Source: Aquibacillus albus (GTDB lineage: Bacteria > Bacillota > Bacilli > Bacillales > Amphibacillaceae). From it: a stretch of DNA of 64,000 nt. Positions 52,141-60,922 of this stretch are shown here, piece after piece. The first letter of the stretch is position 1. The number at the start of each line of letters is the position of its first letter. A program made the translations under genes and the position numbers. The stretch is from the NCBI RefSeq assembly GCF_016908325.1, contig NZ_JAFBDR010000004.1, positions 124,001 through 188,000 on the forward strand, read 5' to 3'. The notes below the pieces were generated by a model, which was not told the DNA's origin, did no database searches, and saw only the letters and a program-made list of their open reading frames with translations.

Positions 52141-52168
52141 CGTTACATAAATTGTGATTAACGTAACG
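52141..52168. other. 28-bp dyad D2, candidate attachment site
   Basis: The site starts CGTTACATAAATTGTGATTA and ends ACGTAACG. The half next to the XRE gene is CGTTACGTTAATC on the minus strand, as in D1. Its first 20 bases recur at 54301-54320 in direct orientation with one mismatch, so D2 looks like one end of an integrated cassette. Confidence 0.65.
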
Positions 52169-52212
52169 CTTAGACGCTATAATTAATATAAAACCATTGC
52201 ATGTGGCTTTAG

Positions 52213-52256
52213 CGATACAATCAACCCCTTTACCGATACAAATTTATTGTGTATCG
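52213..52256. promoter_or_regulatory. Operator region of XRE copy 2
   Basis: Heptamers CGATACA (52213-52219 and 52234-52240) and TGTATCG (52250-52256) keep the same spacing as in copy 1. The regulator promoter TTTACC, 17 bases, TATCGT is kept. Confidence 0.65.
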
Positions 52257-52294
52257 TAAAAGTAACATGAAGAAGGGGAAGGAAGGGAAATACC

Positions 52295-52495
52295 ATGCCA
52301 ATATCAATCAAACTTAAAGAAATCCTTAAAGAACGTGACCTTTCACAACGTGAATTGGCACGAATGACAGGGCTGCGACCAAATACAATCAGCCATCTTT
52401 GTTCAGACAATGTGGACAGGGTGTATCTATCAACATTAGAAACGGTATGCAAAGTGTTAGACATTGACATTCAGGAGTTAATCGAGGTGGAGTAG
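52295..52495 (+). CDS. XRE-family helix-turn-helix regulator, copy 2
   Basis: This 66-residue protein is identical to the one at 48263-48463, with silent changes in the DNA. Its upstream region keeps the operators and dyad but not the adjacent recombinase: the sequence beyond the dyad is unrelated to recombinase DNA. It converges with immunity gene 2. It probably retains repressor function for both cassettes. Confidence 0.88.
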   Translation: MPISIKLKEILKERDLSQRELARMTGLRPNTISHLCSDNVDRVYLSTLETVCKVLDIDIQELIEVE

Positions 52496-52765
52496 CCTCT
52501 TGCTCTAGTAATCGTTCTATGTACGTCAAAGTTGCGAAAAAATTTAAAAGGCAGGGAGAAAGCGAAGGTAAAGTATTTGAAGATTGATATGGTGGTAACT
52601 GATGATATTATGGTTATTTACTAAAATTGTAAACAATAAATAGGGTATACATTTTACAGTGAATGTAAGTACTAAATAATTTGCAAAAAAATCATATAGG
52701 GCTAATAAGGGCTACCTCTGCTTTCTCAATAAAAAACTTCTTATTCGACACTCCACCCACTATAT

Positions 52766-52802
52766 AAAAAACCCTGAAAGAGTTTTGCCTCTTCCAGGGT
52801 CA
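52766..52802 (-). terminator. Terminator of immunity gene 2
   Basis: On the minus strand CCCTGGAAGAG, GCAAAA, CTCTTTCAGGGT and TTTTTT form a hairpin with T run just after the stop codon. Confidence 0.9.
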
Positions 52803-52811
52803 TAGTAGTTA

Positions 52812-53246
52812 TTATTCATTTTTTAATATATTCTGTGCAGCTGTACTATTTGGCATTTTATCAACTATATCTTTAGCAATTTCCTTTGCCTCTTCTTTAC
52901 TTATTAATTGTTCAGGAATATCGTGAAATAATAATAAATATTCTTTTAAACTTACATCTTCAGGGTGTAATTCTAATGCCCTTCTTGCATGAAATAATGC
53001 ACTTGAGTATGCATCTGGTAAGTGACATAAAGCTGTACTTAATACTTCTGAGGCTAAGTAATGGTTTTCTGAGGTTTCTTCTTCATTAATTAAATAACAT
53101 ACAAATGAATAAGCCCCTATACTATCTTCATCAAAACCTAGCTCTAGAACTATTTGTTTTAAAAAATCTCTATCTTCTTTCGTAATAAATTCTTTAGCCG
53201 TTTTAAAGTCTCCAGACATTATTAACTGTTTAACTTTTTCGTTCAT
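52812..53246 (-). CDS. Immunity protein for orphan tip 2 (helical repeat type)
   Basis: The protein of about 144 residues is all-helical with a TPR-like segment: LASEVLSTALCHLPDAYSSA then LFHARRALELHPEDVSLKEY. Similar small proteins, as I recall, follow WapA/Rhs toxin genes in Bacilli as immunity factors. The ATG at 53246 overlaps the end of the toxin tip region with a 2-base gap; a GTG at 53261 is also possible. It is on the minus strand, downstream of the tip and a damaged recombinase, and converges with XRE copy 2. It is intact and has its own terminator. Confidence 0.7.
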   Translation of the reverse strand: MNEKVKQLIMSGDFKTAKEFITKEDRDFLKQIVLELGFDEDSIGAYSFVCYLINEEETSENHYLASEVLSTALCHLPDAYSSALFHARRALELHPEDVSLKEYLLLFHDIPEQLISKEEAKEIAKDIVDKMPNSTAAQNILKNE

Positions 53247-53248
53247 AG

Positions 53249-53575
53249 TTATTTCACCCACGCATTTGATATTCTATAAGAACCATCAGGTAGTATTTTG
53301 TATGTTGCCTGTACTAATTCTCCGTTTATTATCTTCATTTTAGAAGATACATTTTTATAAGGCATATCTGCACCATTTTTCATAACATCATTAATAATTG
53401 GTTTTATTTTGCCCCAACTCTTATCAGGTACAAGTTTATCCCATTGATGATTAGATTTTTTACTACCGTTAATAATATGGTCTATATCCTTTTCTTTTAA
53501 TTTACCGAAAGCATCGTCTACTTTAGAAGATGGTAATAGCTTAACATTACCTTTACCCTTAGATTGAATGTATCC
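53249..53575 (-). CDS. Orphan toxin tip 2 (no core or start codon)
   Basis: The open frame of 108 residues reads KGKGNVKLLPSSKVDDAFGK, then DIDHIINGSKKSNHQWDKLV and SWGKIKPIINDVMKNGADMP, ending RISNAWVK. A conserved DxDHIxxG...HxW pattern with two histidines suggests a nuclease-type polymorphic toxin; I think of Ntox families but cannot name one with confidence. A stop codon lies directly upstream in frame and there is no start codon, so it is a displaced tip. It directly follows the truncated recombinase and directly precedes its immunity gene. Confidence 0.65.
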   Translation of the reverse strand, partial: GYIQSKGKGNVKLLPSSKVDDAFGKLKEKDIDHIINGSKKSNHQWDKLVPDKSWGKIKPIINDVMKNGADMPYKNVSSKMKIINGELVQATYKILPDGSYRISNAWVK

Positions 53576-53579
53576 TTAC

Positions 53580-54292
53580 GGTCAAGTATTCGTTTCACTT
53601 GTACTTTTGTAAAAGGTTTATTCATTTTGGTTGTATAGCCCTCTATATTCAGTTGGAGGGCGTATTGGGACATGACCATAAAGGGTGCTGTTCCTTTAAT
53701 TCAAACAGCCTTTTAATGACTTTCGCTTGTTGTTCATCTACTACTAATTGCTTGTGTCTTTTTCTTGTGGTATAGCCATATGCCACTCTCCCACCTGCAT
53801 AGCCACCTTTTTGAGCCTTTTGCTTTCTCCCTCTTCCTAGCTTTAAGGCGATTTCTAGGGGTTGGTATTGGTCTAATAACTCCATCATTCCATTAATAAG
53901 AAAGTCATTTGGATCATGGGAATAGATACTATAATTGGGCTGTTCAATCGAGTAAATATCAACATTCTGACGTTTCAATTCACGGTGAATAAGGACTTTG
54001 ACCATATCAGATCGCCACAGGCGGGAGGTGTTTAAAACAACGATAGCTTTCACTTGTTGAACACGTATGTCACTTAACATGTCTTGTAGTCGTATTACGT
54101 TCAACAGAAAGCCCTTCCTGATCGACTTTAGCCCCACTAATACCTTCATCTATGTAGATGTTTACTAATTCGAGGTAGTGGCGGGTGCAGTATTGTTTTA
54201 TTTCCTCCATTTGATAAGCAACACTATACCCTTCATTGACTTGCCCTTTGGTTGACACACGTGCATAACCAACCACTTTATCTTTCAATGGC
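53580..54292 (-). pseudogene. Frameshifted serine recombinase of the inverted cassette
   Basis: Three frames together give a recombinase related to the one at 48628-49404. The parts are KDKVVGYARVSTKGQVNEGY (start at TTG 54288 after GGAGGGG), NTSRLWRSDMVKVLIHREL and GGYAGGRVAYGYTTRKRHKQ, then QLNIEGYTTKMNKPFTKVQV. Frameshifts lie near 54100 and 53655. The end is missing: after VKRILDRK the homology stops and the toxin tip begins. The gene is therefore dead, and the inverted cassette could move only with help from the intact recombinase. Confidence 0.88.
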
Positions 54293-54300
54293 ATCCCCTC

Positions 54301-54320
54301 CGTTACATAAATTCTGATTA
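54301..54320 (+). other. Half-dyad D3, candidate attachment site at the other end of the inverted cassette
   Basis: The 20 bases starting CGTTACATAAATTC and ending TGATTA match 52141-52160 with one mismatch, same orientation. The outer arm (ACGTAACG) of the dyad is absent and replaced by GCTCTAGG. D2 and D3 thus flank a 2.16-kb unit as direct repeats, the pattern left by site-specific integration. Positions 54321-54500 hold only a fragment of the GC-rich dispersed repeat (about 54340-54365). Confidence 0.65.
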
Positions 54321-54500
54321 GCTCTAGGAGGCTTGCCAGTTCGTCCGCGGAAAGCGAGTGGTTTCTCTGACCCCCCTTCACTAATTTACATTCTTTGTGT
54401 CTTTTTTTGTGATTTTTGTGAGAATAACAATGTGATTCCCATTGTGTTTCAATAGGAGAGCACCATACAACGGAACCTGTTACACTATAATAATCCTCTT

Positions 54501-56312
54501 CTAACTTTGTTGGGTGGTAATTAATTCACGATAATAACCCTTTTCCTCCATTAATTCTTGATGGTTACCTTTTTCAATTAGCATTCCTTCATTAAAAACG
54601 AGAATGACATCTGCATTTCTAATCGTGTTCAAACGGTGAGCAATGACAAAAGTTGTTCGTGTTTCCATCAGTTTTTCAAATGCATCGATAATTTTGATTT
54701 CCGTTATCGTATCGATGCTGCTTGTTGCTTCATCCAAAATTAATAGCTTTGGATCCCTTAGGACTGCTCTAGCAATGGAGATAAGTTGCCGTTGTCCATG
54801 GCTAATGTCTTTTCCATTTGAATCAAGCATCGTTTCATACCCATTTGGCAGTTGCATAATAAATGCATGAGCATTGGCTGCTTTTGCCGCTTCAAAAACT
54901 TCCTCATCAGTAGCATGTAACCTTCCATAGCGAATGTTTTCCTTGATCGTTGTATCAAACATAAATGAGTCCTGAAGAACAATTCCCATTTCATTCCTTA
55001 AGCTTTCCCTAGAAAAGGAAGTAATGTCATGATGATCTATTTTTATATTGCCCTCATTCACATCATAAAATCTAGCTAAAAGTGAAATAACTGTTGTTTT
55101 TCCGGCACCTGTAGGACCTACGAGAGCAACTGTCTCTCCAGGATTAACATGAAAGGATACATCCTTCAGTATTTTCTCTTCTTCCTCATAGGAAAAAGTA
55201 ACAGATTCAAAGGACACTTCCCCTTTCATCTCCTCCATATCATTCCTAGGTGTATCTTCCTTTTCCTCCTTTTCTTCATCAATGATGGAAAAAGCACGTT
55301 CTGCACCAGCGACAGCTGACAAAATCACATTATATTGATTGGCTAAATCGTTTAACGGCCTAGTGAACTGACGGGAGTAGGTAGTAAATGTGACAATAAC
55401 TCCAATCGTTATCATGCCATTCAAAACAAATACGCTTCCAAGTCCAACAATAATAGCAAAGCTAAGATTATTTAAACTATTCATTAGCTTAGGGATAAAT
55501 CCAGAGTACACTTGAGCCCAATAACTATCATGCTTCAGCGCTTTATTTTTTTCTTTAAAGGCGTCCATGACATGTGCTTCCTTTGCAAACAATTTGACCA
55601 TTTTATGACCAGACATTGTTTCTTCAATATAACCATTCATCATTCCTAATTGATACTGTTGCTTTTTAAAATAAACACTCGTTCTGTTTGTAATCCATTT
55701 CATTCCCCAAAACATTAAAGGGACAATTAGAAGTGTGAGTAATGTTAACAGCGGACTTAACCAAACCATCATGATCATGGTACCGATTAAAGTTAACACA
55801 CTCGTCGTAAACTGAATGACTGCTGTGTTTAATGTTCGACTTATATTTTCTACATCATTTGTTAATCGACTCATTAAATCACCGCTTTGCCTCTTCTGAA
55901 AAAACAAAAGGGGCAATGTTAAAAAATGAGAAAACAAATGATTTCGAATCGAAAAGATAGTATTTTGCGCCACTGAAATCATCCAATAATTCTGTAACCA
56001 TACAGCAATGGACTGTAATAAAAAAATAACGAGAAGAACAATCATCATCCGTATTAAATAGGATGGATCGATATCAGCAATTAACTGGTCAACGGTTACT
56101 CCTAATAAATAAGGACCTAACAAGGATAAAGCAGAACTAATAAAGACCAAACTCAATACGATAAAAAACATTCTTTTATCCTCATCCATATACTTCCATA
56201 TTCGATATAGAGTTCCGGAAAGATCTTGAACCCTCTGCTTCGGTTGCTTTCCCGCTTGATGTTTCGAGGAAGGGGAACGTGATCCACTATTAAGCTCTCG
56301 GTTTGCTGACAT
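54501..56312 (-). CDS. ABC exporter half-transporter with canonical ATPase motifs (YfiC-like)
   Basis: The protein of 603 residues has a cytosolic N-terminal extension, six membrane segments and a nucleotide-binding domain: Walker A GPTGAGKTT, Walker B LLILDEATSSID with the catalytic Glu, and H-loop IAHRLNTI. Its signature is ISHGQRQ rather than LSGGQ. It overlaps the upstream partner gene by 23 bases. The pair fits a heterodimeric multidrug or lipid exporter such as YfiB/YfiC or BmrCD, where one ATP site is degenerate. I chose ATG 56312, which has GAGGAAGTGG upstream. Confidence 0.92.
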   Translation of the reverse strand: MSANRELNSGSRSPSSKHQAGKQPKQRVQDLSGTLYRIWKYMDEDKRMFFIVLSLVFISSALSLLGPYLLGVTVDQLIADIDPSYLIRMMIVLLVIFLLQSIAVWLQNYWMISVAQNTIFSIRNHLFSHFLTLPLLFFQKRQSGDLMSRLTNDVENISRTLNTAVIQFTTSVLTLIGTMIMMVWLSPLLTLLTLLIVPLMFWGMKWITNRTSVYFKKQQYQLGMMNGYIEETMSGHKMVKLFAKEAHVMDAFKEKNKALKHDSYWAQVYSGFIPKLMNSLNNLSFAIIVGLGSVFVLNGMITIGVIVTFTTYSRQFTRPLNDLANQYNVILSAVAGAERAFSIIDEEKEEKEDTPRNDMEEMKGEVSFESVTFSYEEEEKILKDVSFHVNPGETVALVGPTGAGKTTVISLLARFYDVNEGNIKIDHHDITSFSRESLRNEMGIVLQDSFMFDTTIKENIRYGRLHATDEEVFEAAKAANAHAFIMQLPNGYETMLDSNGKDISHGQRQLISIARAVLRDPKLLILDEATSSIDTITEIKIIDAFEKLMETRTTFVIAHRLNTIRNADVILVFNEGMLIEKGNHQELMEEKGYYRELITTQQS

Positions 56313-58029
56313 GATTAACCACTTCCTCACTGATTTGAGAATAATAGATTTGTTGATATAATTCATTGTTTTTTAACAGCTGTTGATGAGACCCTGCTCC
56401 GGCTACTCGTCCTTGCTGTAACAATAAAATCTTATCTGCATCGACTACTGAACTAATCTTTTGTGCAACAATTACTGTCGTACAAGATCTTCTATTTAAT
56501 GCTTTCAACACACGAGATTCCGTATTGGCGTCAAGAGCACTCGTACTATCATCCAACAATAAAATTCTAGGATTTTTCACTAAGGCTCTTGCTATAGAAA
56601 TCCTTTGTTTTTGTCCACCCGATAGATTAACCCCTCGCTGACCGACGACGGTTTCATAACCATCCGGTAAACTAGCAATAAACGAATGAATATTTGCATC
56701 TGTTGCGGCCTCGATAATCTCTTCCATTGTTGCTTCTTCATTTCCCCATGAAATATTTTCGCGAATTGTCCCGGAGAATATATGAAGCTCTTGAGGAACC
56801 AAAGCAATTTGATCACGAAACCAACCCTGTTGATCATTTACGTTCGTCTGGTCAATATAAATGGTTCCACTCGTAACCGGAAACAGACGTGGTATTAATT
56901 GTAGAAGTGTTGATTTTCCAGAACCAGTTTCACCAAGCACCCCCACGACCTGCCCGGGATCAGCTGTAAAGGTGATGTCTCTTAATGTATTGGCATTCGT
57001 ATTAGGATAGGAAAAGTAAACGCTATCAAAACTTATCTTACCCTTCACATCTTTGCTTTCAGGTTTGCTGCTCTGAATCGGTTCATCCACATCACTTTGA
57101 AGTACCTCTGCTATCCTTGAAGCAGATGCAGTACCTCTAGAGAAATTCATAATAAGGAAAGAAAATACACCAAATGCTCCCAAGATTCTCGTTGCATAAT
57201 TAAGAATGGCAACAATTTCTCCAGGTTGTGCTGTTCCTTGGCCAATTTCCTGATAACCAAACCAGAGAATAATGACGATGCTTCCATTCATTCCTAGCAT
57301 TAATATTGGCATGGTGACTTCCATCAGTGATAACGACTTTTTAGTAATATCCATCAATGATCTGTTCGTTTGAAAAAAACGAGATTTTTCATGGCGAACC
57401 CGATAATACGCCTTTACCAAACGAATCCCGTGTAAATTTTCACGAATAGCACGATTTACCTCGTCTAACTTTGTTTGAACTGTTCTAAATAATGACATTC
57501 CTTTTGTCATAATCCAATACATGATAACCAATAGAACCGGTACAATCGCCACAAGAATTGTAGCTAGCTTCACATGAATAATGAAAGCCATTACAATTCC
57601 AAATATAATAAATAAAGGAGCACGTAGAGCAATTCTCATCAGCATAAATAATAATCCTTGAATTTGTGTTATATCTCCAGTCATGCGTGTAATTAATGAC
57701 GGTGTAGAGAACCGTTGCATTTGCAAAGCTGAAAAGGATTGAATATGCTCGAATAAATTGTGACGAACATCATATCCGACCCCTTGACTAACCTCGGCTG
57801 CAAAAAACGAACTAACAATTCCTGCAATAAATGCCACTACAGTCAACAATAATAAAACAGATCCCCACATCATGACGGTTTGCATGTCTCTTTGAACAAC
57901 ACCCTCATCAATAATAACGGCCATTACTAATGGCTGTACTAGTTCCACAATTAACTCGGTTACCATAAGAGCCAAGGCTATACTCATTGCTTTCTTATAT
58001 TTCCGTGCATATTGATAAAGTAGTTTCAT
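56290..58029 (-). CDS. ABC exporter half-transporter with degenerate ATPase site (YfiB-like)
   Basis: The protein of 579 residues has six membrane segments and a nucleotide-binding domain with Walker A GETGSGKST and signature LSGGQKQR. Its Walker B is LLLDDSTSALD, where Asp replaces the catalytic Glu, and its H-loop is VIVAQKISSV, where Gln replaces His. Paired with the downstream subunit, this gives one canonical and one degenerate composite site. The ATG at 58029 follows CGGAGGA. Substrate is unknown; no MarR-type regulator is adjacent. Confidence 0.92.
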   Translation of the reverse strand: MKLLYQYARKYKKAMSIALALMVTELIVELVQPLVMAVIIDEGVVQRDMQTVMMWGSVLLLLTVVAFIAGIVSSFFAAEVSQGVGYDVRHNLFEHIQSFSALQMQRFSTPSLITRMTGDITQIQGLLFMLMRIALRAPLFIIFGIVMAFIIHVKLATILVAIVPVLLVIMYWIMTKGMSLFRTVQTKLDEVNRAIRENLHGIRLVKAYYRVRHEKSRFFQTNRSLMDITKKSLSLMEVTMPILMLGMNGSIVIILWFGYQEIGQGTAQPGEIVAILNYATRILGAFGVFSFLIMNFSRGTASASRIAEVLQSDVDEPIQSSKPESKDVKGKISFDSVYFSYPNTNANTLRDITFTADPGQVVGVLGETGSGKSTLLQLIPRLFPVTSGTIYIDQTNVNDQQGWFRDQIALVPQELHIFSGTIRENISWGNEEATMEEIIEAATDANIHSFIASLPDGYETVVGQRGVNLSGGQKQRISIARALVKNPRILLLDDSTSALDANTESRVLKALNRRSCTTVIVAQKISSVVDADKILLLQQGRVAGAGSHQQLLKNNELYQQIYYSQISEEVVNHVSKPRA

Positions 58030-58208
58030 ATGTTTTCCTCCGAATTGTCGATAATCCAATTATAAAGGATATGAGTAGATTATTAATACTATTATGAATT
58101 TTCTTTCTGATTGATCCAAAAACACGAACGTTCGCGTCAAAAAATCTGACAAACATTAAGATTTATAGTAAATTTTTTGTAAAAACTATAGCTAATTTTG
58201 ACGAAATA

Positions 58209-58238
58209 TTGCATAATAGAAATTGGAAATTTTATACT
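58209..58238 (+). promoter_or_regulatory. Promoter of the phn transporter operon
   Basis: TTGCAT (58209-58214), an 18-base spacer and TATACT (58233-58238) form a plausible sigma-A promoter. The leader of about 115 bases contains a bulged stem GGCGAGTGAAAG with CTTTCGCC (58256-58301). No clear PhoP box is seen. Confidence 0.5.
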
Positions 58239-58360
58239 TTCATCATAAATTAGCTGGGGCGAGTGAAAGTATATGTAAAACAAGGCTTTCGCCATGAAGA
58301 CAAGACTTTGCGATAAGCCAAGTTTTTCTAAAAAAAGAGAGGGTTAAGGGGGATAACAGA

Positions 58361-59248
58361 ATGAAAAAGATTTTATCTATTGTTTTAACTGCAATCGCGG
58401 TACTATTTATTGCAGGCTGTAATGGCGGAGACGAAGGTAATCCAGACGAACTTATCATGGGTTTTGTTCCTTCACAAGATTCTGACACCATAACCGATAC
58501 AGCACAGCCATTAGCAGATAAACTGGGGGAAGAACTAGGTAAAGAAGTAGAAGCAAGGACAATGACAAGCTATACTGCGCTCGTAGAAGCAATGGGAACC
58601 AACGAAGTTCATATTGGTTTTATCCCTGCCTTTGGATATGTTTTAGCAAACCAAGAACATGGTGTAGAAGTTATTTTAAAATCTGAGCGCTATGGAAGTG
58701 GTACCTATGTTGCTCAATACCTTGTACGTGCTGACTCAGGTATTGAATCATTAGCAGACATGGAAGGTACAACTTGGGCTTATGGTGATCCTACTTCAAC
58801 TAGTGGATACTTGTTCCCAGCCGCTCAAATCATGGACGAGTTTGGTGTAGACAATCCGGAAGCTGATTTCTTTGGTGACTCGGTTCAAACTGGTGGACAT
58901 GATAACTCTGCGATCGCTGTCTATAACGGCGAAGCTGATGTCGCTACAACATTTGACGATGTAAGAACTGGTCTGGAAGAAGAATATCCAGATATTATGG
59001 ACGTATTAAAAGTTGTAGGATATACAGAAGAAATTCCTAACGATACAATTTCTGTAACAAAAGAATTGGATGATGAGCTTGTTCAAGACATTAAAGACAC
59101 ATTCTTAGCATTTAATGAGGATGAAGAAATGATTCAAATTATGAATGAAGTTTATAATTGGGATGCAATCATCGAAGCTGAGGACAGTGAATATGATGTT
59201 GTTCGAAGCACTTATGAGAAATTCGGAGATTCCATTTCCTTAGATTAA
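58361..59248 (+). CDS. phnD: Phosphate/phosphonate ABC transporter, substrate-binding lipoprotein
   Basis: The 295-residue protein is a PhnD-type binding protein. It has a lipoprotein signal peptide with lipobox FIAGC (Cys20), followed by GFVPSQDSDTITDTAQPLAD, which shapes the phosphonate site, then TSYTALVEAMGTNEVHIGFI, and DPTSTSGYLFPAAQIMDE with the ligand-binding Ser/Thr. The ATG follows AAGGGGG. It is the first of four genes; the ATPase starts about 100 bases downstream after a small hairpin. The ligand may be phosphonate, phosphite or phosphate; no phosphonate-breakdown genes are in the window. Confidence 0.95.
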   Translation: MKKILSIVLTAIAVLFIAGCNGGDEGNPDELIMGFVPSQDSDTITDTAQPLADKLGEELGKEVEARTMTSYTALVEAMGTNEVHIGFIPAFGYVLANQEHGVEVILKSERYGSGTYVAQYLVRADSGIESLADMEGTTWAYGDPTSTSGYLFPAAQIMDEFGVDNPEADFFGDSVQTGGHDNSAIAVYNGEADVATTFDDVRTGLEEEYPDIMDVLKVVGYTEEIPNDTISVTKELDDELVQDIKDTFLAFNEDEEMIQIMNEVYNWDAIIEAEDSEYDVVRSTYEKFGDSISLD

Positions 59249-59349
59249 TAAAAAAGAAGAATTATATATTTTAATGCTACAGGAGAGAAGCTGGCTTCTC
59301 TCCTGTTTTACGATTTATAGAATTAGACTTCTAGCTATGGAGGGAAATC

Positions 59350-60129
59350 ATGATTGAATTTAAAAACTTGTCCCTAACCTATCCAAATGGAACAAAAGGG
59401 CTTAAAAATATAAATATCAAAATTAATGAAGGGGAATTTGTCGTTATTGTTGGTTTATCAGGTGCCGGTAAATCCACCTTTATCCGTAGCATTAACAGAC
59501 TAGTAACACCGACAGAAGGTGACCTACTCGTTGATGGTGAAAATATTTTAAAACACAACGGCAAGTCACTGCGTGAGTTAAGAAAAAAAGTCGGAATGAT
59601 TTTCCAAAACTATAACCTTGTTAAACGCTCCACTGTTCTCAAAAATGTTATTTCAGGTCGATTAGGCTATACTGGAACACTTAAAAGCATATTAAATATG
59701 TACTCCAAAGAAGATATGAACATGGCATACGAAAATTTAAAACGTGTCAACATTGAGGAAAAGCTGTATAGCCGTGCAGATGAATTAAGTGGTGGTCAGC
59801 AGCAACGGGTTAGCATTGCTCGAGTATTAACGCAAAAGCCTAATGTTATTCTTGCGGACGAGCCAGTAGCAAGCCTAGATCCCCCGACATCTCATCAGGT
59901 GATGACATACTTAAGACAAATCAATAAAGAAGATAAAATTACTACGATTGTTAATCTTCACTTTATTGATATGGCAATGGAATATGCAGATCGAATTATT
60001 GGTATGAGAGCTGGAGAAGTCGTATACGATGGTCCAGTATCCGAGGTCACCGAAAAAACATTTGAAGAAATTTATGGTCGTTCCATCCGTGAAGAAGATA
60101 TGCGGGGAGGAGCTGCAGATGACGAATAA
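59350..60129 (+). CDS. phnC: Phosphonate ABC transporter, ATP-binding protein
   Basis: The 259-residue ATPase powers the phn importer. It has Walker [15 protein letters not shown], the Q-loop [20 protein letters not shown], a typical PhnC insertion [14 protein letters not shown], signature [15 protein letters not shown], Walker [14 protein letters not shown] and the H-loop NLHFIDMA. The stop overlaps the phnE start by 11 bases. It begins after ATGGAGGGAA. Confidence 0.96.
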   Translation: MIEFKNLSLTYPNGTKGLKNINIKINEGEFVVIVGLSGAGKSTFIRSINRLVTPTEGDLLVDGENILKHNGKSLRELRKKVGMIFQNYNLVKRSTVLKNVISGRLGYTGTLKSILNMYSKEDMNMAYENLKRVNIEEKLYSRADELSGGQQQRVSIARVLTQKPNVILADEPVASLDPPTSHQVMTYLRQINKEDKITTIVNLHFIDMAMEYADRIIGMRAGEVVYDGPVSEVTEKTFEEIYGRSIREEDMRGGAADDE

Positions 60130-60922
60130 TAGTAGAAAGTTTATCCCTACTAGTCTTTATCCTGCAAAAACTAAACGAATCATTACGGTTTCTTTAATCT
60201 TTGTCATTGGATTTTACTTAGTTAGCTCGATTACAACCGAATCTTTCATTATTAATTTTATTTTAAAAGCATCGAATATTACGGATTTAATTGCTCGATT
60301 CTTCCCACCTGATTGGGGTTATGTGAGTAATGTTTGGGGAAAGTTGTTTGAAACGATTCATATGGCAATTATTGCAACGACTATAGCTACACTGGTTAGC
60401 ATTCCATTCACTTTATTAACAGCACAAAACATTACAACAAATAAAGTTCTGTACAATTTTATGCGATTTCTTTTAAATATTATACGAACAATTCCAGATA
60501 TCATTTTAGCCGTTGTTTTTGTTGGCTTATTCGGGATTGGAATGTTTTCTGGGATTATCGCGTTAATCATTTTTTCCATTGGTATTTTAGTTAAGTTAAT
60601 GAGTGAAATCATCGAGGCAATTGACATGAATCCTTCAGAAGCCATTAAGGCCTCTGGCGGAAACACCATTCAAACCATTTGGTATGCTGTCGTTCCACAA
60701 GTGCTGCCACAATTTATTTCATTTAGTCTATACGTATTTGAAATTAACATAAGAGCTTCTGTTGTGTTAGGACTAGTTGGAGCAGGTGGAATAGGACAAT
60801 TAATAAACAAAGAAATTAACTTTCTAAATTATCCAGCAGTATCAACCATCGTTCTCATTATTTTCGCTGTTGTTGTTGTCATTGATTATATTAGCGGGAA
60901 ATTAAGGGAGGGAATTCTGTAA
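60119..60922 (+). CDS. phnE: Phosphonate ABC transporter permease 1
   Basis: The 267-residue membrane protein has about six helices and the permease EAA loop [20 protein letters not shown]. The signature [16 protein letters not shown] follows near the C-terminus. The ATG at 60119 lies inside phnC and is preceded by GGGGAGGAGC. The stop TAA shares its last A with the ATG of the second permease, so the two are translationally coupled and probably form a heterodimer. Confidence 0.95.
   Translation: MTNNSRKFIPTSLYPAKTKRIITVSLIFVIGFYLVSSITTESFIINFILKASNITDLIARFFPPDWGYVSNVWGKLFETIHMAIIATTIATLVSIPFTLLTAQNITTNKVLYNFMRFLLNIIRTIPDIILAVVFVGLFGIGMFSGIIALIIFSIGILVKLMSEIIEAIDMNPSEAIKASGGNTIQTIWYAVVPQVLPQFISFSLYVFEINIRASVVLGLVGAGGIGQLINKEINFLNYPAVSTIVLIIFAVVVVIDYISGKLREGIL

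Larger units (their letters stand above)
52141..52755. repeat. Inverted-repeat arm B of the cassette (regulator end)
   Basis: This is the partner of 47995-48612. It includes the dyad, the divergent operator region, XRE copy 2 and the tract up to the terminator of immunity gene 2. Homology runs from the dyad to near the immunity gene in both copies, which defines the right-hand part of a shared cassette. Confidence 0.85.

Noticed and set aside
58247-58345. Known riboswitch in the phn leader
   Set aside because: There is a bulged stem, but no core motif of any riboswitch class I know.
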